The notes under the pieces: model-generated
The model's input: the letters and a program-made list of their open reading frames with translations, nothing else
What the model was told of the DNA's origin: nothing
Databases searched by the model: none
NCBI GenBank assembly: GCA_964567125.1
Contig: CAZMLC010000071.1
Coordinates: forward strand, 1-13,912
Origin: CAZMLC01 sp964567125
Lineage (GTDB): Bacteria > Verrucomicrobiota > Kiritimatiellia > RFP12 > UBA1067
DNA: 13,912 bases
Direction: 5' to 3'
Shown: positions 7,040 to 13,912 of the stretch, piece by piece
Layout: each line of letters opens with the position of its first letter
Position numbering within the stretch: position 1 is the first letter of the stretch
Translations under genes and position numbers: made by a program

Positions 7040-10000
7040 ATGTTTAAAAAACTGATTGAATTTTGCTTATCCCATCCATGGATGGTCTTGATCGTCACGC
7101 TGGCATCGGTCAGCCTGTCGGTCCACATCGCCGGAAAACTTCCGGTGGATGTCTTTCCGGAACTCAAAGTGCCGCGCGTCGTTGTTCAAACCGAGGCGGG
7201 CGGACTTACCGCTGAAGAGGTCGAACAATTCATCACGGTTCCTGTTGAAGCCGCCATGAACGGCATTCCCGGCGTCAAAGCGGTCCGCTCTTCGTCGGGC
7301 GGCGGCCTTTCGTTCGTCTGGATCGACTTTGACTGGGACGTGGACATCTTCCGCGCCCGGCAAAGTGTCGCGGAACGGCTGACCACGGTCCAGGGCCAAT
7401 TGCCTGAAGGGCCTGAACCGGAAATTACGCCGATTGTCTCCGTGACCGGCGAAATCATGTTGCTCGCCATCACCGCGGAAGAGGCCTCGACCTCCATGCT
7501 GGATCTGCGCGCAATCGCGGAATATGACCTACGTAACCAGCTTATGGCGATCCCCGGCATTGGACAGGTCGTCGTCATCGGCGGAAGGTTGCCAGAGTAT
7601 CAGGTCAACGTCTCGCAGACCAAACTGGCCGCATTAGGGATCACCTTGCCGGAGATCATCGAATCGTCCCGCCTCTCCCACACCATGGCCGGTGCCGGTT
7701 ATCTCGCACACGTCCAGCATCAGGAGATCCCGTTGCGGCAGACTGCGCGTATCGAGACCATCGATGATCTGCGCAAAGCCTATGTCCGCACCGCGCAGGG
7801 AACCACGCTTCAGCTGGAACAGGTCGCGGATGTGACCATCGGCGGTGCGCCGCGGCGCGGCTCAGCAGGCTTCGACGACAAACAGGCCATCGTGCTTTCC
7901 ATCCAGAAGGCGCCAGGCGGAAACACCCTGGAACTGACAAAAAAAGTCGATGCCGTGGTGCAAGCCTTTCAAGCTTCACGCCTGCCGAAAGGGGTGAAGA
8001 TCCATCGCGACGCCTATCGCCAAGCGGATTTCATCAATCTTTCGATTGAAAACGGTGAGGGCATTGTTCGCGATGCAGCACTCATCGTGATCATCGTGCT
8101 GGGGTTGACGCTGCTGCGCGTCCGAACAACCCTCATCACCCTGCTCGCGATGCCGCTCTCGATCACCACCGGCATGCTGCTCTTTCCCTACTTCGGGCTC
8201 GGCATCAACATCATGACTCTGGGCGGTCTGGCGGTGGCGATCGGCGATGTCGTCGACAACGCCATCATCTTCGTGGAAATCGCCTGGCGCAAACTCGATC
8301 AGGCTTTTGCCAACAAATCGTCCGAAGCCATGCCCCTGACGGATCGCGAAATCAAGATCACCGTGCTGCGCGAAGCTGCCAGCGAGATCTTGGATTCCGT
8401 GATCTTTTCAACCACCATCATCGTGCTGGTCTTTCTGCCGCTGCTTTTCCTCTCTGGATTGGAAGGACAGTTCTTCCGTCCGCTGGGATTGGCCTACCTG
8501 CTCGTCTTCGTCGCCTCGCTCCTGATTGCGATCACGATCACCCCTGCGCTCTGCATGCTGCTTTACAGCTACCGCAAAAAACGGAACCCCGCCGCGCCAA
8601 CCGCACCGTGCGATGGCGGCAGCGTGCGCCTGCTCAAACGGGTTTATCAGCCGCTGCTTGCGCTCTGCACGCGCTATCCCAAGTCGATCTGTTTGCTGAT
8701 GGCACTCCTGACGGCTGCCACACTGGGACTAGCCTCGACCTTCGGATCGAGCTTCCTGCCGCCCTTTCACGAGGACTGCTACACGGTCTTCGTGAGCACG
8801 CCGATCGGCACTTCATTGGAGGAGACGGAACGCGTCACCTTCAAAGCCATGCAGGAAATCCGCGCCATTCCCGGCATCAAGAGCGTGACGCGTAAAACCG
8901 GTCGCGCTGAACGCGATGAGCATGCGGAGCCGGTCAGCGCCTCTGAGATCCTCGTTCGCGTTGATTTGAAACAGGATCCCAATCAGCTCCGCAAGGCGAT
9001 TGAATCCGTGATCGCGCAGATTCCCGGCGTAGCAACCATGATCGGGTATCCGATGGCGCATCGCATCAGCGCGGTGCTCTCCGGAACGAACGCGGAACTG
9101 GCCATCAATATCTTCGGCGAAGAACTCAGCACCTTGCGCGCCGTCGCGGCAAAGGTTAAGGCCATCCTCGACACCATGCCTGAAGTCGCCGATGCGCGGG
9201 CCAACCGTGAAATCATGGTCGATACGCTGCGCATCCGTTACCGGCTGGATGATCTGGCGCGCGCCAAATTGACGTTGAAAGAGGCTGGCGAACAGGTCTC
9301 CGCAGCCTTCAACGGCATTGTCGTCGGGCAGGTTGCTCAGAATCAGCGGCGGTGGGACGTGGTGGTCCGCGTCGAGCAGGATGAGCGTGCAACGCTAGCG
9401 GATATCGCGGCATTCAAGCTGAGTGCGCCCACCGGAGAGCGCGTCCGCCTTGACGATGTCGCCGATGTCTTCCGCGAGGAGTCGTCGAATCTGATTGTGC
9501 GCGAGAACACGCGCCGCAAGGCGCTCATCTCCTGCAACGTGGCCGCCAACTCGAATCTGGGCGATCTCGTGGCCGCATTGCGCAAAAAGATTGAGCCAAC
9601 GATTCATGAGATGGGCTGCACAGTCACCTATGGCGGCACCTACGAGGCGCAGCAATCAGCAACGCAGCGACTCACGCTCCTCAGCATTGCCATTTTCATC
9701 GCGATTGTCCTGCTGCTGGCCTATTCCACAGGCAGCTTCAGCGCGGCCATGCTGGTGATGCTCAACCTGCCGCTCAGCATCATCGGCAGCGTCGTCGCCA
9801 TCTATCTGGTCAACCCGGCACCGCTAGGTGAAAATACCCGTGCACTGTTCGGCATGGGCGGAACCTATCTGGCGCCCATCATCTCCGTAGCCTCCCTGGT
9901 CGGTTTCGTCACGGTGGTCGGCTTCGTTGTCCGCAACGGACTGCTGCTCATCAACCGTTACCGCGATTTGGAAAAGCTTGGCAAAACGCGCGCAGAGGCC

Positions 10001-10213
10001 ATTCGCGAAGGGTCGATGGAACGCATGGTACCGATCATCATGACCTCGTTGACCACGATCTTCGGCTTGATCCCGATCGTCATCGCCTACGATAAACCCG
10101 GCGGTGAACTGCTGGCGCCGCTCGCCATTGTGCAATTCGGCGGCTTAATCAGCGCCACGCTGCTCAACCTGCTCATCCTGCCCGCTGCCTACAGCATCCG
10201 CTGGCGGAAATAG
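7040..10213 (+). CDS. CusA/CzcA-like RND efflux pump, heavy-metal family with atypical motif residues
   Basis: Inner-membrane proton-driven pump, 1057 residues, normal for RND proteins, with the twelve-helix, two-periplasmic-domain layout. Hallmarks of the heavy-metal RND group are LPVDVFPEL near residues 35-43 and GIPGVKAVRSSS near 76-87. Helix 4 reads GDVVDNAIIFVE with D403, D406 and E413; D406 and E413 match the proton-relay Asp/Glu of CusA and CzcA. Odd points: the CusA methionine triad (M573, M623, M672) aligns by eye with F584, A634 and A678, and helix 11 reads GFVVRNG with R965 where CusA has a glutamate (E939). Cu(I)/Ag(I) transport by the CusA route is therefore unlikely; Zn, Co, Ni, Cd or another cation is possible. 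The gene follows the adaptor after 23 bp and ends 25 bases before a terminator. Confidence 0.95.
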   Translation: MFKKLIEFCLSHPWMVLIVTLASVSLSVHIAGKLPVDVFPELKVPRVVVQTEAGGLTAEEVEQFITVPVEAAMNGIPGVKAVRSSSGGGLSFVWIDFDWDVDIFRARQSVAERLTTVQGQLPEGPEPEITPIVSVTGEIMLLAITAEEASTSMLDLRAIAEYDLRNQLMAIPGIGQVVVIGGRLPEYQVNVSQTKLAALGITLPEIIESSRLSHTMAGAGYLAHVQHQEIPLRQTARIETIDDLRKAYVRTAQGTTLQLEQVADVTIGGAPRRGSAGFDDKQAIVLSIQKAPGGNTLELTKKVDAVVQAFQASRLPKGVKIHRDAYRQADFINLSIENGEGIVRDAALIVIIVLGLTLLRVRTTLITLLAMPLSITTGMLLFPYFGLGINIMTLGGLAVAIGDVVDNAIIFVEIAWRKLDQAFANKSSEAMPLTDREIKITVLREAASEILDSVIFSTTIIVLVFLPLLFLSGLEGQFFRPLGLAYLLVFVASLLIAITITPALCMLLYSYRKKRNPAAPTAPCDGGSVRLLKRVYQPLLALCTRYPKSICLLMALLTAATLGLASTFGSSFLPPFHEDCYTVFVSTPIGTSLEETERVTFKAMQEIRAIPGIKSVTRKTGRAERDEHAEPVSASEILVRVDLKQDPNQLRKAIESVIAQIPGVATMIGYPMAHRISAVLSGTNAELAINIFGEELSTLRAVAAKVKAILDTMPEVADARANREIMVDTLRIRYRLDDLARAKLTLKEAGEQVSAAFNGIVVGQVAQNQRRWDVVVRVEQDERATLADIAAFKLSAPTGERVRLDDVADVFREESSNLIVRENTRRKALISCNVAANSNLGDLVAALRKKIEPTIHEMGCTVTYGGTYEAQQSATQRLTLLSIAIFIAIVLLLAYSTGSFSAAMLVMLNLPLSIIGSVVAIYLVNPAPLGENTRALFGMGGTYLAPIISVASLVGFVTVVGFVVRNGLLLINRYRDLEKLGKTRAEAIREGSMERMVPIIMTSLTTIFGLIPIVIAYDKPGGELLAPLAIVQFGGLISATLLNLLILPAAYSIRWRK

Positions 10214-10238
10214 AGCACCTATACGTTGCTAATCCCAC

Positions 10239-10279
10239 ACACGCGCGTGCGCACTGATAATGCGTACGCGTGTTTTTTT
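10239..10279 (+). terminator. Rho-independent terminator of the efflux operon
   Basis: ACACGCG (10239-10245) pairs with CGCGTGT (10267-10273). The stem can extend imperfectly through TGCG-type inner bases, and it is followed directly by a run of seven T (10273-10279). It lies 25 bases past the pump's stop codon. Confidence 0.85.
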
Positions 10280-10310
10280 ATGCAACGCTGCGTGCTGCCG
10301 AGTTTCGCCT

Positions 10311-10338
10311 TTTACCATTCCACCTAACCGCGTATAAT
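10311..10338 (+). promoter_or_regulatory. Predicted promoter of the MFS-LacI operon
   Basis: TTTACC (10311-10316) with a 16-base spacer and a perfect TATAAT (10333-10338). It would start transcription near 10345, giving a leader of about 110 bases before the MFS gene. It follows the efflux operon terminator, as expected for a new transcription unit. Confidence 0.65.
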
Positions 10339-10457
10339 CCATAGTTGTAAAGAGGGTCGGCAAAGAAACGGTTCGCGCACGTATCGCGTGATGCCGCAAA
10401 AACCTCGCGGACTAGGTGCCAAATGGATCGTCGTGCAACACAAAGGGAACATCTGCC

Positions 10458-11681
10458 ATGATGCGCGTGGAAGAGCGAGCAAGGACCCGGCATGCGCTGG
10501 AGATCGCCACCGCTGAAACAGCGGTGAACGCGCTCTTCACCACGGTTGCGCTCGGACCGTTGATGACGGGTTTCCTGTTGGCATGGAACGCAACGGATTT
10601 TCAGCTGGGGCTTTTCGCCTCGATTCCCTATTGGATTGCGTTCGCGGAACTCATGGCCGCCTATGCCGTGGATCGCTTTGCACCCTATCGGAAACAGATC
10701 GTGATGGTTCTGGGGCTAATCGCGCGCAGCACCTTTTTTTTCATGGCCGGACTGGCCTGGTACGCGCATTACTCAGCAACATGGTTTCTGCCGATTTTCT
10801 TTGTTCTGTATACAATTTTTCAACTTTTTTATCATGCAAGCGGACCCGGCTGGATGGCCTGGATGGCGATTCTGGTTCCAGCCCCGATCCGCGGTCGCTA
10901 TCTGGGCATCCGCAATCGCATCGTCGATGCCACGGGATTGCTTGCCATGATCCTTGCCGGCTGCGCACTGGATGCTTTTCGCCATGCAGACTGGGAACGT
11001 CAGGGGTTCGCATGGCTGCACGGCATGGCCGGTGTGACAGGCCTTGTCTGCTATTTTCTTCTGAACGATCAACATGATCCAGGACATAAGAGCCGTCTGC
11101 CGAATTTTTCATGGGATTATCTGCTGAACGCCCTGAAGGATCTGCGCTTCCGTTGTCTCGCCTGCATCAATATGCTCTGGCTCTGCGGGACAACGGTCTT
11201 CGTGCCATTTGCCGAAGCGCATGTGCTGAAAAACCTGCACTGGAGCTTCAAAGGTGTCTCCCTGCTCATTATGGCCAGCACATGCGCCTCAGTCCTGGCG
11301 AGTCCGTTTTGGGGAAGGCTGGCGGATCGTATCAGCGCCCAGCGCGTCATGGGTCTCTGCATGGCGGGATCACTCTGTGTACCACCGCTCTTACTTCTCT
11401 GCCCTGAACAGAATGCGGCTCTGGTCTATGGCTGCTGGACATTGATGGGGTTCTTCGCCAGCGGGTATGGATTAACACTGTTCGGTCTCACGCTCGAATG
11501 CCTGCCTGCCGATAGCCGCGCAGTCGGTTCCGCACTGCTGGCGACGCTCGCTGGGCCGACTGTTGCTGGCGCGGGACTCCTGGCGGGTTGGGGTGCGGAA
11601 GTGGCCGGCGGTTACGGTCTTCTGTTTATCGCATCCGTCCTCCTGCGGTTACCCGCATTCCTGCTGCTTAAAAAATTATGA
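10458..11681 (+). CDS. Major facilitator superfamily (MFS) transporter
   Basis: Inner-membrane carrier of 407 residues with about 12 hydrophobic segments, the standard MFS size. The loop between helices 2 and 3 has DRFAPYRKQ and that between helices 8 and 9 has WGRLADRISAQR, matching the duplicated MFS loop motif (G/D-x-x-x-D-R-x-G-R-R like). The substrate is not evident. Linkage to a LacI-type regulator and an exported surface protein points to a saccharide or other nutrient (inference). ATG at 10458 (or 10461) is preferred over the in-frame GTG at 10416 because AAGGGA lies about 9 bases upstream. The stop overlaps the regulator's ATG as ATGA, so the two are co-translated. Confidence 0.9.
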   Translation: MMRVEERARTRHALEIATAETAVNALFTTVALGPLMTGFLLAWNATDFQLGLFASIPYWIAFAELMAAYAVDRFAPYRKQIVMVLGLIARSTFFFMAGLAWYAHYSATWFLPIFFVLYTIFQLFYHASGPGWMAWMAILVPAPIRGRYLGIRNRIVDATGLLAMILAGCALDAFRHADWERQGFAWLHGMAGVTGLVCYFLLNDQHDPGHKSRLPNFSWDYLLNALKDLRFRCLACINMLWLCGTTVFVPFAEAHVLKNLHWSFKGVSLLIMASTCASVLASPFWGRLADRISAQRVMGLCMAGSLCVPPLLLLCPEQNAALVYGCWTLMGFFASGYGLTLFGLTLECLPADSRAVGSALLATLAGPTVAGAGLLAGWGAEVAGGYGLLFIASVLLRLPAFLLLKKL

Positions 11682-12744
11682 AAACAAAAGCCATCAGTCT
11701 CGGCGATATCGCCAAACGCATCGGCGTCTCGCGGATGACCGTCTCCCTGGCCTTGCGCGACAGCCATGAAGTATCCGAAGGCATGCGCGAAAAGATCCAC
11801 ACCGCCGCCCACGAAATGGGTTATTCGCGCAGTCCGCAAATGAGTCATCTCATGGCCGAGGTCGCCCGGCTCCGGAATGGCGTGATGCGCGAAACGCTGG
11901 CCTTCGTGACCACCGAACCGACTAAAGCGGGATGGAAAAAGTATGATCTCGAAAAATTTCGCGTGATGAAAGCCTATGCTGCGGAGAAGGGTTATAACCT
12001 TGAACCCTGGTGGCTATCCAATCCGAAACTGCCGCCTGAGCGCGTGAATGAAATCCTCTGGTCGCGCGGCATTACAGGCATTGTGCTACCCAATATCAGC
12101 CGATTTTTTTTGAGAAGCATCATGGTACGCTACCGATTGAATGGGAAAAGTTCTGCGTGGTTGAAATGGGTGGCGGCTTGCGTTTTCCTGCGGTTCATCA
12201 GGTTTTGCACGATCACTACCATGGCATGTTTCTGGTGCTGGATGAACTGGAGGCGCTCGGTTACCGACGCATCGGGTTCTGTATCCGAACCGAAGATGAC
12301 CTGAGGACGCATCATCGCTGGACGGCCGCATACAGCGTCTGGTTACGCTTGAGGGCCTTTACGCTTCCACTGCTGATTGCTGCTGAACTGGAACCCCGCG
12401 CAGTAAAAACATGGATCGCCGGCAACCAACTCGATGCCGTCATCACTCCGGGAGTTCCCGATATCAAAAAATGGGGCATCCGCAATCCTAAAAAAATCGG
12501 TTTCGCCTCACTCGATCTGTGGGAGAAACGCGATGCTGCAATAACCAGCATTGATCAAGTGCCCAAGGAAATCGCCTTTGCAGCGATTGACCTTCTCATC
12601 TCACTCGTCAGCCACAAACGTAAAGGACTGCCAGCAAATCCCATGCACTGGATGATCCCTGGACATTGGATCAAAGGTAAAACCGCCATCTACGTCCAGC
12701 ACACCCCTCGCCCTGTCGGCATCGAAAATGAACCACTGGCATAA
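11678..12744 (+). pseudogene. LacI-family transcriptional regulator, broken by a single-base frameshift
   Basis: The N-terminal helix-turn-helix is clear: SLGDIAKRIGVSRMTVSLAL (residues 7-26), followed by the hinge region ending MGYSRSP. The first frame then runs through the ligand-binding domain to GIVLPNISRFF and becomes non-homologous after the T run, ending at 12304. The family sequence resumes in the +1-shifted frame at FEKHHGTLPIEWEKFC (from about 12109). It continues with GGGLRF, LGYRRIGFCIR, LDAVITPG and IGFASLD to the stop at 12744. Restoring one T to the 8-T run at 12104-12111 would give one protein of about 355 residues, the usual LacI-family length. It overlaps the MFS stop and probably regulates that operon and perhaps the next gene. 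As it stands the DNA-binding domain could be made but not the whole effector domain. Sequencing error is a serious alternative to a real mutation. Confidence 0.85.
12104..12111 (+). other. 8-T run at the LacI-gene frameshift
   Basis: CGA is followed by eight T and then GAG. Nine T would keep RFFFEKHHG in one frame. The tract is where polymerase slippage or sequencing undercall is most likely. Confidence 0.8.
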
Positions 12745-12779
12745 CGCGAAGTCTTACTTTACATAAAGCCATCTGTCCG

Positions 12780-12808
12780 TTGACTTTTTACTGAGGGTTT
12801 GATTTAGT
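12780..12808 (+). promoter_or_regulatory. Predicted promoter of the surface protein gene
   Basis: TTGACT (12780-12785, five of six consensus) and TTTAGT (12803-12808, four of six) with a 17-base spacer. Transcription would start near 12815, about 47 bases before the ATG at 12862. Confidence 0.5.
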
Positions 12809-12818
12809 CATACTGATT

Positions 12819-12830
12819 AAGACACGTCTT
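12819..12830. promoter_or_regulatory. Inverted repeat, candidate operator
   Basis: AAGAC-AC-GTCTT is a perfect 5-bp dyad with a 2-base centre, placed just after the predicted start of transcription. A repressor such as the adjacent LacI-type protein could bind here, but LacI-family operators usually have a central CG, which this one lacks. Confidence 0.3.
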
Positions 12831-12853
12831 TTGTGATGTTCGCATGAAAATAC

Positions 12854-12857
12854 GAGG
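12854..12857 (+). promoter_or_regulatory. Ribosome binding site deciding the surface protein start
   Basis: GAGG lies 4 bases before the ATG at 12862. No such site precedes the in-frame ATG at 12844. Confidence 0.55.
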
Positions 12858-12861
12858 CTGT

Positions 12862-13912
12862 ATGAACGTAAAGAGAACAATGGATAATGCTTTCTTTCTG
12901 ATCGCAGCTATGGCTGCAATCAGTATGACCTTCCCGCTGCACGCAGTCGGTGCAGATGGAATCTGGTCAAATGTATCGGGCGGAACATGGAGCACACCAA
13001 GCAACTGGCTTTCCGATATGGTCGCAGACGACACCCATGCTGTCGCGGACTTCAGTACACTGAATATCACGGCCAATTCATTCATCAACAACGATACGGC
13101 GCGAACCGTCGGCACACTTCGTTTCGGCGATACCACGCCCAGCCATGACTGGACCGTGACGAACGCGCCGCTCACGCTGGCGGTTTATTCAGGGACTCCG
13201 AACATTGACATCACCAATCGGGCGCTGCTGATCAGTTCAGTGCTGCGCGGCACGCAGGGCTTTGTAAAAAGCGGCATTGGCACGCTTCGTCTGGGTGCGC
13301 GAAACACGCTGTCAGGCGATATCACGATCAATCAAGGCATGCTTGAGGCGATCTATGGTGGCCTGCGCGACACCTCGGGACGCGTCTTTGTTTCAACCGG
13401 AGCAACGTTGGCGGTGCGTTCCGGCTGGGGCGCAAGCGACGGACGGTATGAGATGACCAATGCCATCACGCTCTCTGGCACAGGCAAGGATTCGACGTAC
13501 GGCGCACTGCACGGAAGCGAGAACTTCACCTGTATGGGACCGATCACCCTGTCACGGACTCCAAGATCACACAGGATTGGAATAATTTCTGGGTGAGTGG
13601 CACCATCAGCGGAACCAACAGGAGCCTGACGCTAGGTGCAGCGAATGCCCCCTCGCAGCCCGGCCTCTCAATCAATGGCTCGATCGCACTTGACCGCGGT
13701 GCGCTCACGGTTGCATCCGGCGCAACGCTGGGTGTCGCAGCCACGAACACCTCGCCATGGCAGGGCGGTTCGGTCACATGCTCCAATGCGGCAACACTCT
13801 TTCTGGATATGGGTTCACGCGTAATGATCCCCGGCCAGAATCCGGCGATGAGCGTCTCGAATCTGGTTTTCAGCGGAACCTCCACATTGACGATCACAGG
13901 CGGACTCTGGGT
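12862..13912 (+). pseudogene. Exported autotransporter-associated beta-strand repeat protein, frameshifted and cut by the right edge
   Basis: The start gives a signal peptide with basic MNVKRT, hydrophobic residues 11-24 and likely cleavage after AVGA (residue 31). The mature protein opens with DGIWSN and GGTWSTPSNW, typical of bacterial surface proteins built of beta-solenoid strands. A PATR-type repeat is visible at about residues 134-163 (GTLRLGARNTLSGDITINQG). Further strand repeats contain TGAT-like turns such as STGATLAV and ASGATLGV. The initial frame stops at 13594-13596. From 13554 the next frame carries the same kind of sequence without a stop to the window end (DSKITQDW, SGTISGTN, SNLVFSGTSTLTITGG). 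Adding one base near 13553, for example CTGTCC for CTGTC, would restore a continuous protein. Such proteins are large and are displayed or secreted; the export anchor would lie beyond the window. No catalytic domain is seen. Confidence 0.75.
13549..13558 (+). other. Frameshift point in the surface protein gene
   Basis: Upstream frame reads ITLSRTPRS, downstream frame reads TDSKITQDW. The switch falls at CTGTCACGGA, where one missing base after TC explains both. Confidence 0.65.

Noticed and set aside
8608..8895. Plus-strand 95-codon frame inside the RND pump gene
   Set aside because: It is a shifted frame within a continuous, highly conserved pump sequence and has no supporting signals.
7040..10213. 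Naming the efflux operon cus (copper/silver)
   Set aside because: The overall family fits, but the key Cu(I)-binding methionines of CusA appear to be absent, so the symbol would imply a substrate the sequence does not support.
10393..10410. CCGC...GCGG hairpin in the leader of the MFS gene
   Set aside because: The stem is only four base pairs without a T run or conserved riboswitch features, so it is not called as an attenuator.
12757..12768. CTTTA-CA-TAAAG dyad after the LacI gene as a terminator
   Set aside because: The stem is A/T rich and short with no T tract after it; it is at most a protein-binding dyad.

Overview
The window reads as chromosomal DNA of a Gram-negative bacterium. The evidence is two predicted outer-membrane-type lipoproteins of a tripartite efflux system, an RND pump and an exported autotransporter-type beta-strand protein. 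The mix of families (BPSS1187-like hydrolase, EIIA-CBS protein paired with an ion-transporter-superfamily permease, LacI regulator next to an MFS carrier and a PATR-type surface protein) is what I would expect in the PVC group, for example Kiritimatiellota, Lentisphaerota or Verrucomicrobiota. That assignment is inference from gene content; there is no rRNA or other marker in the window.

Region 1 (1-3569, minus strand) is a run of four genes: VanZ-like membrane protein, then an exported BPSS1187-like alpha/beta hydrolase whose ATG overlaps the VanZ stop by 4 bp. After a 123-bp gap that holds a promoter, a PTS EIIA/tandem-CBS protein is followed 7 bp later by a CitMHS/ArsB/NhaD-type permease cut off by the left edge. 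The EIIA-CBS protein probably senses or controls the permease.

Region 2 (about 3615-10279, plus strand) is a heavy-metal-type efflux operon: a small Cys/His-rich membrane protein, an outer-membrane factor lipoprotein, a periplasmic adaptor lipoprotein with a His/Cys-rich N-terminal linker, and a 1057-residue CusA/CzcA-like RND pump, closed by a rho-independent terminator. By alignment from memory the pump lacks the three periplasmic methionines of CusA, so Cu(I)/Ag(I) should not be assumed as substrate.

Region 3 (10311-13912, plus strand) starts with a good promoter. It holds an MFS carrier and a LacI-family regulator whose ATG overlaps the carrier's stop, then a second promoter and a large exported autotransporter-associated beta-strand protein that runs off the right edge. 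The regulator and the surface protein are each broken by an apparent single-base loss (at an 8-T run near 12104 and near 13553). These may be genuine lesions or sequencing/assembly errors; the reading frames on both sides are otherwise intact and match their families.

No tRNA, rRNA, CRISPR array, insertion sequence or integrase was seen. I found no convincing whole new system. The most unusual points are the EIIA-CBS/permease pair, the Cys-rich protein and His/Cys-rich adaptor of the efflux operon, the pump's atypical motif residues and the two frameshifts.
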